DNA of 64,000 nucleotides from an uncultured Duncaniella sp. (GTDB taxonomy: Bacteria > Bacteroidota > Bacteroidia > Bacteroidales > Muribaculaceae). A model generated the notes under the pieces. That model was not told where the DNA came from. It searched no databases and saw nothing but the letters and a program-made list of their open reading frames with translations. The stretch is from positions 62,001-126,000 of the forward strand of contig CAJUCI010000004.1 in NCBI GenBank assembly GCA_910584825.1, read 5' to 3'. The position numbers and the translations under genes are program-made. Position 1 is the first letter of the stretch; every line of letters begins with the position of its first letter. Shown one piece after another: positions 24,978 to 34,141 of this stretch.

Positions 24978-25832
24978 ATGAAAAACTTTTTTGCTAATCG
25001 GCTATATATTATATTTATGGATTTTACACAAACACTCAAAAATATCATAATGGATTGTTTAACTGCTCCTATTGAAAAGCATACAATTCAATTTTTCTAC
25101 AACACAAACCCCGCTGATCCTGACAACAAACCTATTCCCTTAGGAAGTGGTGTTTTATTGAAAAAAAATAAAAACAGTTATATTGTTACAGCGGCTCATG
25201 TTGTTGAAGATTTTAAAGAGAAACATATCGGAGTTTACACTACAAAAAAGGACTTTTTTGAGTTAGGAACTGTATGCAAGTGCACAGAGATAGATGATTT
25301 AGTCAAATCCAGTTTGGATATTGCAATATGGTATATAGAACCCGAAATTGCAAACGACATTGCGCCTAATGACTGGTGGTATGATATTAAAGATTGCCTT
25401 CCGAATCATATGGAATCGGATAAAAGTAAATATTTTATTTACGGGCACCCAGCAAAGAAAACCGAGATAATAGATGATACAAAAGCAATAATACAATATC
25501 CATTTAAATTTTTTACCCGCGGATATAGCACATCTCCCCATGCTAAGAATGCGCACTTTAATCCAAAGTACAATCTGCTACTAGAATTTCACAAAAAGAA
25601 AATTGCAGACACAAAAACTGGGAAAAGACAAGTTGCTCCTAATCCATATGGTATTAGTGGATGCGGCCTATGGTATCTTGATAGAATGAAATATCGATTA
25701 GTAGGGATTATGACAGAATGGAAAAATCCTACCGATAATATACCAGCCTTTATGGCTACAAAGATAGATTATATCATCGAAGCGATAATCCATCTTGATA
25801 AAAATATGATGGCAAAATACAATAATGATTGA
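24978..25832 (+). CDS. Trypsin-like serine protease fold protein, AT-rich stand-alone gene
   Basis: A 284-residue protein with a chymotrypsin-like triad in the right order and spacing: His74 in TAAHVV, Asp114 in LDIAIW and Ser227 in GISGCG. It lacks a signal peptide, so it probably acts in the cytosol. Trypsin-like proteins of this sort are seen as effectors in some bacterial defence systems, but no sensor partner is next to it. Base composition is strikingly AT-rich against the neighbours, which suggests transfer, and it lies near a tRNA-Gln gene. The start may be Met1 (24978) or Met14 (25017). The region ahead has no convincing Bacteroidetes promoter. Function is open. Confidence 0.7.
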   Translation: MKNFFANRLYIIFMDFTQTLKNIIMDCLTAPIEKHTIQFFYNTNPADPDNKPIPLGSGVLLKKNKNSYIVTAAHVVEDFKEKHIGVYTTKKDFFELGTVCKCTEIDDLVKSSLDIAIWYIEPEIANDIAPNDWWYDIKDCLPNHMESDKSKYFIYGHPAKKTEIIDDTKAIIQYPFKFFTRGYSTSPHAKNAHFNPKYNLLLEFHKKKIADTKTGKRQVAPNPYGISGCGLWYLDRMKYRLVGIMTEWKNPTDNIPAFMATKIDYIIEAIIHLDKNMMAKYNND

Positions 25833-26069
25833 AACAATTAATTTAGTTTAAAGATTTTAGCATGGTGACCCGGCGAAATTATGGCTGAGGTCACCACATT
25901 TGTATAATTAAATCTATTAAAGTTTATGGGACTATGAGGCGATGATGTAAAGTAAAATGATGCTGTATGATTTTTGAAATTTGCGTGCAGATTATAAACA
26001 CATTAGGCAACCGTAATGAAAGATGCGGCTGCCACATCCTAACTCTAATAATGAGAATGATTACACCAC
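25833..26069. other. AT-rich spacer, nothing recognised
   Basis: It continues the AT-rich composition of the protease-like gene. No open reading frame, promoter pair or repeat stands out. Confidence 0.5.
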
Positions 26070-26106
26070 AAAAAAATGAGAGCCAAACTCTATGAGTTTA
26101 GCTCTC
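26070..26106 (-). terminator. Terminator of tRNA-Gln
   Basis: On the minus strand GAGAGC and AAACTC pair with GAGTTT and GCTCTC, with one unpaired base on each side. A run of seven T follows. It starts five bases after the tRNA 3' end. Confidence 0.8.
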
Positions 26107-26110
26107 GATG

Positions 26111-26181
26111 TTGCCTTGGAAAGATTCGAACTCTCACAGGCGGAACCAGAATCCGACGTGCTACCATTACACCACAAGGCA
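26111..26181 (-). tRNA. tRNA-Gln (anticodon CTG)
   Basis: A 71-base cloverleaf. Acceptor arms TGCCTTG/CAAGGCA, D-loop AATGGTAG, anticodon loop TTCTGGT with CTG, and T-arm GAGAGTTCGAATCTTTC. The anticodon stem CGGA/TCCG with the CTG loop resembles bacterial tRNA-Gln(CTG). CCA is not encoded. Confidence 0.9.
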
Positions 26182-26243
26182 ATTCAGCTTATTCAGTCAT
26201 CAACTCGATGTCACCGCTGTGACCTCTTTCGTTTTTGACGTTG

Positions 26244-26274
26244 CAAAGGTAGGCAGTTTTTTTGGACTGTGCAA
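26244..26274 (-). promoter_or_regulatory. Promoter of tRNA-Gln
   Basis: TACCTTTG on the minus strand (26251-26244) with TTG (26274-26272) 20 bases upstream. The predicted start is about 57 bases ahead of the mature tRNA. Confidence 0.6.
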
Positions 26275-26304
26275 GAGTTTTGGCAAAAAATTATCGCATC
26301 ACCC

Positions 26305-28290
26305 TTAATTTTTTTCAGATTCCACCACAAATCCGCCCTGAGCGGCTATGGTAACGGCAAATTTGGCAGGATTTTTCACCTTCACACTCTTTTGCGAAAG
26401 CTCTTTTCCGTCCGGCGAATCATTCGTCACTGTCACTGTGGCTCCCGTCCCGACAAAGCGCGAAAGGTCGAGGTCAAGTTTCATAGCCTCGCCGGTGCCA
26501 TTGGTCCCGGCGATATACCATTTATCCCCGTTGCGGCGCGCGAGAACCACATAGCGGCCAGGATAACCGTCGATAAAGCGCGTCTCGTCCCACGTAGTAG
26601 GCACACGGCGCATGAAATCAAGCGCAATCTCCGGCGCGCCGCCCTCGCTCACGGGCCTCAGATTCTCGGGTGCGAGAGCGAAATTCTGAATAGGGTTCTG
26701 GAACGTCACCGCCGTGGCCAGCGAATGCCCGTCGGTAGTGCGGCGGATATTGCCGCCCTCATTACCCTTGCGCATATGACGGTTGAGGAAACTGCCGCCA
26801 TACTCCATACAGCCTATCGCATTGCGGCAGAAGGGATGCAACGCACTGCGCTGGGCCTCGCGGTCGCAATGATGCTGACCGAAAATATTGTTCTCGCTCG
26901 CAAGCACTGCCTCCGAGCCTACATAGTTAGGGTACATCCTCTCCCATCCGCGCGGTATCGTGCAGCCGTGGAATATCACCATCAGCCCATGGTCGTCAGC
27001 ATCCGACAATATATCCTCATAGAGCCTGATGGTCTCCTGCTTGTCACCGCCGAAGAAATCCACCTTGATGCCCTTCACGCCGAGCCGCTGCATCCACCTC
27101 ATCTCCTCCTTGCGGGCTATGGGCGAATCCATTCTCGACGTCGGCCCCTGCACTATATCATTCCAGTAGCCGCTCGACGAATACCATAGGAAAAGCTCAA
27201 CACCCTTTCCTCGGGCATACTCCACAAGCTCCTCAATCCCCTCGCGGCCTATATTAGTGTCCCACCAGTTGTCCACGAGCGTATAGTCATATCCCATCTC
27301 AGCCGCCAGGTCAACAAACCGCTTCTGGTCTTCGAGATTGATTGAGCCGTCCTGCCATAGAATCCAGCTCCACGTACCCTTGCCGTACTTATACTTGTTA
27401 TCCGACTTAAACCGCGGGGCCACATTATCCCACGGGGCAGTCGTCTCGACAATGGGCGCGAGGTTGTCGGCCACAGTAATCGTGCGCCATGGCGTATGTC
27501 CCGGCAGTGCGAACGCCGGAGCCGACGTGCCGTTACCGTTGTTCTCCCCCGCCATAGGCATCTCTATGGTGTACAGCCCGTCGCCCGTCATATCGCCCAG
27601 GCGCGTGCCGCAATAATTCCTGTCAAGCCCGGTCTCGCTCACGAGCACCCAGCCGTCATCGCCTATACGAAACAGCGCGGGAAACGTGTAACCATTCCCG
27701 AACTGCGAAGCCTCAGTCATCGGCGTATCAAACTGATACTTCTCCTCATAGCTGGGCTTGGTCCTCTTCCAGTCAACCATCGGGCGACTCTGCGGCGTCA
27801 TAAACACTGTTGTATGCGAAGGGAAATCAAATCCCGTAGCCTCACGCTCTATCACAATCGAGCCGGTCTCGCCGCCGTTCATCCTCGGCACCTCGTATCG
27901 GAAAGCCACATCGTTGTCTGACACCCTGAAAAGGACATCCACACTATTCCCCTCATTATTCGCAAGATTGACCCTCAGCTCATTGGCCTCATAATGCACA
28001 TTGGCAGTCTTGGAGCGGTCGAGGGTATAGTCGTCGGTATATCTGCGCTCCTCAGTCCCGGTTATCGAAAGTGAATCCACGAAATTGCCGGTATTGGCCA
28101 CAAACCCGAGCGGCGAAGCATCGAGCATCCTCTTGCCGTCATAAGTCACGGCATAGCCCACACCGCCCGAAGGCATTGATTCAATCGTTAGCTGCAGCCG
28201 ACCGTCAGGCGAAGCCACCGACGGAGTCACAGCATTCACAGCCATCGGCAACGACAACACGCCACATAGCAAAAATCTGAAAGCAGACAT
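26305..28290 (-). CDS. Glycoside hydrolase family 97 protein, exported
   Basis: A 661-residue protein with a signal peptide (to about AVNA). The N-terminal GH97 sandwich (VASPDGRLQLTIES) leads to a barrel with DNWWDTN, KVDFFGGDKQ (Asp near residue 409) and SEAVLASEN (Glu near 458), and a C-terminal sandwich follows. In GH97 an Asp at the KVDF position marks the retaining, alpha-galactosidase-like branch, whereas SusB-type inverting enzymes lack it, so a retaining alpha-galactosidase or similar is the best guess. It acts in the periplasm. It follows RNase P RNA on the same strand and has no SusC/SusD neighbours. Confidence 0.9.
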   Translation of the reverse strand: MSAFRFLLCGVLSLPMAVNAVTPSVASPDGRLQLTIESMPSGGVGYAVTYDGKRMLDASPLGFVANTGNFVDSLSITGTEERRYTDDYTLDRSKTANVHYEANELRVNLANNEGNSVDVLFRVSDNDVAFRYEVPRMNGGETGSIVIEREATGFDFPSHTTVFMTPQSRPMVDWKRTKPSYEEKYQFDTPMTEASQFGNGYTFPALFRIGDDGWVLVSETGLDRNYCGTRLGDMTGDGLYTIEMPMAGENNGNGTSAPAFALPGHTPWRTITVADNLAPIVETTAPWDNVAPRFKSDNKYKYGKGTWSWILWQDGSINLEDQKRFVDLAAEMGYDYTLVDNWWDTNIGREGIEELVEYARGKGVELFLWYSSSGYWNDIVQGPTSRMDSPIARKEEMRWMQRLGVKGIKVDFFGGDKQETIRLYEDILSDADDHGLMVIFHGCTIPRGWERMYPNYVGSEAVLASENNIFGQHHCDREAQRSALHPFCRNAIGCMEYGGSFLNRHMRKGNEGGNIRRTTDGHSLATAVTFQNPIQNFALAPENLRPVSEGGAPEIALDFMRRVPTTWDETRFIDGYPGRYVVLARRNGDKWYIAGTNGTGEAMKLDLDLSRFVGTGATVTVTNDSPDGKELSQKSVKVKNPAKFAVTIAAQGGFVVESEKN

Positions 28291-28325
28291 CCTGAATAAG
28301 TTGAAAAGGGAAATATAATAAAAAA

Positions 28326-28799
28326 GGTAGCAGGACTATAAGCCGGGTTATGTCGTCGCGGGACTTCTCGTCAAGCGTTGTTGGCTGACAGGTTACCGCG
28401 GCGGTCGCAGTCATTTATCTAATTGGTGCCTCGCATAGCTACGGCACTCGAGCAGCCTACCCCCCGGCGATGGACGAGCAACCCATTACGGAGTCTCGAC
28501 CGAGCGATACGCCCGGGAGAACTTACCCGCTTGCCGGTATACATGGCCTTGCAACCCATAAGACGTGCGGCATGCCGTGTCGCCACGACACCCGGTGGGC
28601 TCTTACCCCGCCTTTTCACCATCACCTCACAATCCCCGTGAAGGGGAATCGAGTGAGGCTGTCATTCTCTGTCACGTTACTCTGCCGTCACCGACAGCTC
28701 CCAGTTAAAGAGTATGGTGCTCTGTGTTGCCCGGACTTTCCTCTTGCCGCTCAGCATCACGCAGATGCCCTCGGCAAGCGACACGACCGTCCTGCTACC
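28326..28799 (-). ncRNA. rnpB: RNase P RNA
   Basis: The minus strand begins GGTAGCAGGACGGTCG, contains the P4/J3-4 core GAGGAAAGTCCGGGC, and ends with GCCCGGCTTATAGTCCTGCTACC, so the first and last bases pair as helix P1. The AGAGCACCATACTC region and the ACAG/GAGA core words of class A RNase P are present. Length is about 474 bases, longer than E. coli owing to peripheral helices. It is followed by a T-run. It is the ribozyme that trims tRNA 5' ends. Confidence 0.95.
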
Positions 28800-28804
28800 G
28801 AATG

Positions 28805-28812
28805 CAAATGTA
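28805..28812 (-). promoter_or_regulatory. Promoter -7 box of rnpB
   Basis: TACATTTG on the minus strand. Its last base is exactly six bases before the mature 5' end of RNase P RNA. This gives a local ruler of box-to-start distance that I used for the other promoters. Confidence 0.75.
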
Positions 28813-28917
28813 CGAATATAATTCCACATATCCGCACTTCCACATCGGTTTTAACTCCAAAAAACAATAAAAAACCTCTCGCTCCGTAATAATAAAATAA
28901 TCCGACAGCCCACAGCA

Positions 28918-29673
28918 ATGACCACAGCAACCGAACTTATCAGCCTCATGCAGTCCATGCAGGACGAGGAGCAACGCCGCATACTCACCCGCTTCTTCAA
29001 GACCGGCAAAGGGCAATACGGCGAGGGTGACGCATTCTTCGGCCTCCGCGTCCCTCAGACCCGCGGCCTGGTCAAGCAAGCCCGCCTCGACGTGCCCTTC
29101 GACGAAATAAGTCAGCTGCTCCATTCCCCGTGGCACGAAGCCAGGCTGTGCGGACTCCTCCTGCTCGTCGAGGAGATGAAAGCCGCCACCCCACGCCGCC
29201 ATGACCACCCTACCCTGCACGCCGACCGCCGCACGGCCATCACCGACTTCTATCTCAGCCACGCCACTCGCGCCAACAACTGGGACCTCGTAGACCTCTC
29301 ATGCCCCTACATCCTCGGCACATGGCTCTTGTATCCTCTTGCTGACGGCACGATGCCATCGCGCGACATCCTCGACCGCCTCGCTGCAAGCTCCAACCTA
29401 TGGGAGCAGCGCATAGCCATAGTCAGCACCATCTCACTCATCCGGGCCGGACAGTTTGACGACACATTGCGCCTGGCTGACAGCCTGCTCACCCATCCGC
29501 ACGACCTCATCCACAAAGCCATCGGGTGGATGCTGCGCGAGGTAGGCAAGCGCGACATCGCCACACTCCGCACATACCTCACCCTCCGTCATCGTGAGAT
29601 GCCACGCACCGCCCTGCGTTACGCCATCGAAAAAATGTCCGCCCCCGAGCGCGCCAGCTGGATGCAGAAATAA
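28918..29673 (+). CDS. DNA alkylation repair protein, AlkD-like
   Basis: A 251-residue all-helical protein of the AlkD/HEAT-repeat glycosylase family, which releases positively charged alkylated bases such as 3-methyladenine. It shows GEGDAFFGLRVPQTRGLVKQ, the ARLCGLLLLVEEM helix, NNWDLVDLSCPYILG with the Trp and Asp of the active site, and WEQRIAIVST. Length is usual. It stands alone between rnpB and the efflux operon and meets the RND gene head-on with 30 bases between stops. No clear promoter was seen. Confidence 0.9.
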   Translation: MTTATELISLMQSMQDEEQRRILTRFFKTGKGQYGEGDAFFGLRVPQTRGLVKQARLDVPFDEISQLLHSPWHEARLCGLLLLVEEMKAATPRRHDHPTLHADRRTAITDFYLSHATRANNWDLVDLSCPYILGTWLLYPLADGTMPSRDILDRLAASSNLWEQRIAIVSTISLIRAGQFDDTLRLADSLLTHPHDLIHKAIGWMLREVGKRDIATLRTYLTLRHREMPRTALRYAIEKMSAPERASWMQK

Positions 29674-29703
29674 CATCCGTGACACTCCAATAGATTATTC
29701 TCT

Positions 29704-32700
29704 CTAAATCTTAGAGTCATCGTTACCTGCCGAACTATCTGACTTTGTGGTGTCAGTAGCCTCAACCGGCTCGGTCGAGGATGCGAATATCTTGCTCAGA
29801 TACTTCTCACGGAACGATTCGAGAAGTTCCCAGAATCCTGGCACAAAAAGCGTACCGACGACTGCATTCACGGCCATACCGAACACCACAGCCGTACCGA
29901 GTGCGACTCGCGAAGCCGCACCCGCACCCGTGGCAAACAGCATAGGCATCACACCAAACACAAACGCTAGAGCCGTCATCATAATCGGGCGGAAACGTAT
30001 GCGCCCCGCATCCAAGGCCGCCTGACGGATGCTCACGCCACTCTTGCGGAAGTCAATGGCATACTCCACAATAAGAATCGCATTCTTGGCCGACAGTCCG
30101 AGCAGAAGTATGATACCGATTTGAGTATATATCGATATCGACTGTGACATTATCACACAGCCTATCACCGTGCCGAGTATGGCCGTAGGCATCGAAATCA
30201 CCACAGCCAGCGGGTCGGTCCAGCTCTCATACTGCGCCGCAAGCACAAGCACAGTGATAATCACCGCAAAAAGCAGCACCATCACTATAGTCGTGCCTGA
30301 CTGCGTCTCTTGATAAGCCTCGCCCGTCCAGGCATAGGCGAAATCATCGCCGACAGCCTCTTTAAGCAACTGCTCCATTCCGGCAATACAATCCGCACTC
30401 GACACATTATGTGCAGGAGTGCCGGTGATTGAAGCGGTCGTGTACATATTGTAGCGGCTCACCGAGGCCTGCCCCTCCGACGGTACCACGCTCGCGAATG
30501 ACGAGAATGGCACCATGTCGCCGTTGCTGTTGCGCACCGACAGTCGCGGTATGTCATCGATATGGCTGCGGGCGGCCTCATCGGCACTCAGTGTCACCTG
30601 ATACGTGCGCCCGAACTTAACGAAATCATTCACATACGACCCACCCATGAATGCCGACAGCGTCGAGTACACATCCTCAATCTCCACATTCAGCATCTTT
30701 GCACGGTCGCGGTCAACCTTTATGCTGTACTGCGGCACCGAGCCTTGGAACTGCGACGTCAACTGGGCAAACCGTTTGTCGGTCGCGCCCTTCTCCTTCA
30801 TCGCCTCGATGGCGTCGGCAAGGGCGTCGGCCCCGAGATTGTTGATGTCGAGCAGCTGCATCTGCATGCCCGAAGTCATGCCCAGGCCGGGAATGGCAGG
30901 AGGATTGATTGAGAACACCACCGGCTCCTGATAACCGGCAGCAATCTCATTGACCTTGGCTATCACGCCGTTGACACTCTCGTCAGCCCCGTGACGCTGA
31001 TGCCACGGCTTGAGCACCACGAAGAGCGAACCTGTGTTGCCCCCCGTGCCGCCACCCATCATCGACTGGCCAGAAATGGATATGACATTCTCCACGGCAG
31101 GGAGTTTCAGCACTTCGGCCGAGATGTCTGACACCACCTTGTCGGTACGTTCGAGCGACGCACCCGTTGGGAGCATAATCGATGTCATGAAATATCCCTG
31201 GTCTTCCTCGGGGATATAGCTTGACGGCCACTTTATGAATCCCCCGAAGGCAATGATGCAGATTACGAAATAGAGGCATATGGCCACGACAGGACGCTTC
31301 AGCATCGAGCCTATCCACTTGACATAACGCCCCAAGGCCCAGCCGTAACCCTTGTTGAACCATTTGTAGAGAAAGAAATGAGGATTCGGGTCAGACTTCT
31401 TGCGCAGGAACAGCGCACACATCGCCGGGGTGAACGTCAGCGCGTTGAAGCCCGAGAATGCCACCGACGTGGCTATGGTGAGGGCAAACTGCTTGTAAAG
31501 CTCGCCGGTGATACCGCTCACGAATGCCGTGGGTATGAACACCGTCAGCAACACTATTACCTCGCCGATTACAGGGCCCTGCAACTCCTCCATCGCCTTC
31601 TCGGCACTCTGCCTCGGCGTCAGCTTGCCCTCCTGCACCAGTCGGGCGCAGTCCTCCACCACCACTATGGCGTCATCCACCACTATGGCGATGGCGAGCA
31701 CCAGGCCGAAGAGTGTCAGCGTGTTGAGCGAGAAGCCGAGCACCTTCATCACGGCAAACGTCGCGATGAGTGACACAGGAATGGCAATCATGGGGATGAT
31801 TACAGCACGCCAGCTCTGAAGGAAGATGAGAATTACAATCATCACGATAAGCGTGGTCTCGACAAACGTCACGAGCACCTCGTCAATCGACGAGGTCACA
31901 AACGATGTCGTATCCATTATCACGCGATACTTCACCCCCTCGGGGAAATATTGCGACAGCTCGTTGAGCTTGGCCTTGACCTTGCCCGCAACCTCGAGAG
32001 CATTTGCGCCCGGCAGCTGCTGCACGCCGATAAGTCCCGCCGACTTGCCCGACACATGCGAGATGTCGGAATATGAATTACTGCCCAGCTCCACCTTGGC
32101 TATATCCTTGAGATGCAGCAACGACCCGTCAGGCTCGGCACGTAGTATGATGTTGCCGAACTCATTAGCCGTCGAGAGCTGACCCTGGGCGGTAAGGGTG
32201 AACTCGAAGTCGACATCATCTGCGGCGGGCGGTGTACCGACACTTCCGGCCGACACTTCGAGATTTTGCGACTGTATCATCCGCATCACATCAGCCGGAG
32301 TCAGCCCCCTCACCTGCATCTTGGCAGGGTCAAGCCACACACGCATGCTGTACTCTCCGCCTCCGAAAGCAGCCGCGCCGCCCACGCCGTCGATACGTGT
32401 AAGTTCGTCGATGATATTGAGCTGGGCATAATTGGTGAGATACAAGGCCGAATAGTCATGCTTGCCGTCCCCCTCAAGGGCGATGAACAGGATGATGTTT
32501 GAAGCCTCGGATGTCACCGACACGCCCTGCTCCTTGACAGCCGCAGGCAGTGTGGCCTCGGCGAGCGATATGCGGTTCTGCACCTTCACGGCGGCCTCGT
32601 CGAGGTCGGTGCCGTTCTCGAAAGTGACTGTCAGACCGTAAGAGCCGGCACTCGAATTGGAACTCATATACATCATGCCTTCCACGCCGTTGACCTGCTG

Positions 32701-32901
32701 CTCGATAGGCTCGCCCACCACTTTGGCCACAGTCTCGGCATCCGCACCGGGATACGTGGCCCGCACCATCACCGTGGGCGGGGTGATGTCGGGAAACTGC
32801 GCTATCGGAAGGGTCTTGACCGTAATCAATCCCACAAGCACCATGAGTATGGCGAGGACAGTGGCAAAAATAGGCCTGTCTATAAAGAATTTCGAGAACA
32901 T
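29704..32901 (-). CDS. RND efflux transporter, HAE1 family inner-membrane pump
   Basis: A 1065-residue AcrB-like pump. It has twelve membrane segments and two large periplasmic loops. The proton-relay Asp pair is in AIAIVVDDAIVVVED (near residue 411), and FIDRPIFATVLAILM forms the first helix. HAE1 pumps expel hydrophobic drugs, bile acids or detergents from the periplasm. It is the third gene of an OMF-adaptor-pump operon and starts 55 bases after the adaptor stop. The C-terminus carries a Ser/Asp-rich tail. In a gut organism bile salts are a plausible substrate. Confidence 0.95.
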   Translation of the reverse strand: MFSKFFIDRPIFATVLAILMVLVGLITVKTLPIAQFPDITPPTVMVRATYPGADAETVAKVVGEPIEQQVNGVEGMMYMSSNSSAGSYGLTVTFENGTDLDEAAVKVQNRISLAEATLPAAVKEQGVSVTSEASNIILFIALEGDGKHDYSALYLTNYAQLNIIDELTRIDGVGGAAAFGGGEYSMRVWLDPAKMQVRGLTPADVMRMIQSQNLEVSAGSVGTPPAADDVDFEFTLTAQGQLSTANEFGNIILRAEPDGSLLHLKDIAKVELGSNSYSDISHVSGKSAGLIGVQQLPGANALEVAGKVKAKLNELSQYFPEGVKYRVIMDTTSFVTSSIDEVLVTFVETTLIVMIVILIFLQSWRAVIIPMIAIPVSLIATFAVMKVLGFSLNTLTLFGLVLAIAIVVDDAIVVVEDCARLVQEGKLTPRQSAEKAMEELQGPVIGEVIVLLTVFIPTAFVSGITGELYKQFALTIATSVAFSGFNALTFTPAMCALFLRKKSDPNPHFFLYKWFNKGYGWALGRYVKWIGSMLKRPVVAICLYFVICIIAFGGFIKWPSSYIPEEDQGYFMTSIMLPTGASLERTDKVVSDISAEVLKLPAVENVISISGQSMMGGGTGGNTGSLFVVLKPWHQRHGADESVNGVIAKVNEIAAGYQEPVVFSINPPAIPGLGMTSGMQMQLLDINNLGADALADAIEAMKEKGATDKRFAQLTSQFQGSVPQYSIKVDRDRAKMLNVEIEDVYSTLSAFMGGSYVNDFVKFGRTYQVTLSADEAARSHIDDIPRLSVRNSNGDMVPFSSFASVVPSEGQASVSRYNMYTTASITGTPAHNVSSADCIAGMEQLLKEAVGDDFAYAWTGEAYQETQSGTTIVMVLLFAVIITVLVLAAQYESWTDPLAVVISMPTAILGTVIGCVIMSQSISIYTQIGIILLLGLSAKNAILIVEYAIDFRKSGVSIRQAALDAGRIRFRPIMMTALAFVFGVMPMLFATGAGAASRVALGTAVVFGMAVNAVVGTLFVPGFWELLESFREKYLSKIFASSTEPVEATDTTKSDSSAGNDDSKI

Positions 32902-32956
32902 ATCAGCGGGCGTTTTTAACGCATATGCGGGTGGATGAATCGAGTAGTCAACAGTG

Positions 32957-34069
32957 TCACTTGGTCATGCGGGGATTTACCTTCATGCCGTCGCGCACTT
33001 TCAGGAGTGCCTTGGTCACATAACGGTCCTTGGGGGTGATGCCCTTGGTGATTACCCTGAGTGAATCGTGATAGAGCGGGCCTACGGTCACGGGAGTATA
33101 GACCACCCTGTCGGAATCGTTCACGACATAGAGGTACTTGCCGAGCTGGTCTGACCCCAAGGCGGCATCGCGCACCAGCACGGCGTCAGGCAGCTTGTCA
33201 TACGGGAGGTCGACCTTCACATACATTCCCTGACGCAGTTCATTGTAGGGATTCTTAATGCGACACTTGATTTTCATAGTTCCCGTCGAATTGTTGAGCG
33301 CGGGGGCCATATACGAAATCTCGCCCGTGTAGGTGTGAGGCAGAGGCTCCTCGAATGTCACAGGCACCCTCTTGAAATTCAGCGAATCCTGCTTGGCCAT
33401 TGAATTGAGTATATCATGATAGCGGTCATCCTCGATGGCGAAGTTGGCCGAGACAGTGGTATTGTCATAGATTGTGGTCAACACCACCGGCGAGCCTTGG
33501 CCGCTGACATAGTTGCCTACACTGAGAGTATTGTCAGCCACCATGCCCGAAATCGGAGCCGTCACCGTGCAGTACCCGAGCAGACGACGGGCATTCTCAA
33601 GCGCGGCACTCGCATTCTTGATTGACGCCTCGGCCTGATGATAGGCACTCTCGGCCTGCACCACCTCCATCTTGCTCACGGCATCGCTCTCGAGAGCCTT
33701 CTTCACCGCATCATAGTGAGCCTTGGCATAATCTCGCGTGCTCTGAGCTGTGGCAAGCGATGCCTGGGCCTGACTCACCTGGTCGCGGTAAGTGGAGGGG
33801 TCAATGGTGAAGAGCACCTGACCCGCCTTTACGTTCGAGCCGCTCTCAAAATTCTTTGACAGTATCTGACCGTTCACCTTGGCCACCACGTTGACCGAAC
33901 CGATGGCCGTCAGATAGCCGGGATATACAGTGGAGAGTGTGACGGTATCAACCACCGGCAGAGCCACATCCACAATCTCCACACCGGCCTCGGATTCAGA
34001 TGTCCGATGCCCGCATGACACTAATGATGATGCTATGGCGAGAAGCGAGAGAAGTATTTTTGTATCCAT
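32957..34069 (-). CDS. RND efflux periplasmic adaptor (membrane fusion protein), lipoprotein
   Basis: A 370-residue adaptor with a lipoprotein signal ending SSLVSC. It has the split biotinyl-lipoyl domain (VNVVAKVNGQILSKNF and TVTAPISGMVADNTL), a hairpin of two long helices between (QAQASLATAQSTRDYAKAHY onward), and the beta-barrel and membrane-proximal domains. It bridges the RND pump and the outer-membrane channel. It lies in the middle of the operon, 72 bases behind the channel gene. Confidence 0.93.
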   Translation of the reverse strand: MDTKILLSLLAIASSLVSCGHRTSESEAGVEIVDVALPVVDTVTLSTVYPGYLTAIGSVNVVAKVNGQILSKNFESGSNVKAGQVLFTIDPSTYRDQVSQAQASLATAQSTRDYAKAHYDAVKKALESDAVSKMEVVQAESAYHQAEASIKNASAALENARRLLGYCTVTAPISGMVADNTLSVGNYVSGQGSPVVLTTIYDNTTVSANFAIEDDRYHDILNSMAKQDSLNFKRVPVTFEEPLPHTYTGEISYMAPALNNSTGTMKIKCRIKNPYNELRQGMYVKVDLPYDKLPDAVLVRDAALGSDQLGKYLYVVNDSDRVVYTPVTVGPLYHDSLRVITKGITPKDRYVTKALLKVRDGMKVNPRMTK

Positions 34070-34141
34070 AACGATTTGTTTTATTCAATGGGGGGATGCC
34101 ACGTCATTATCCAACGGGCTGCATTATCACATCATTGTGCA

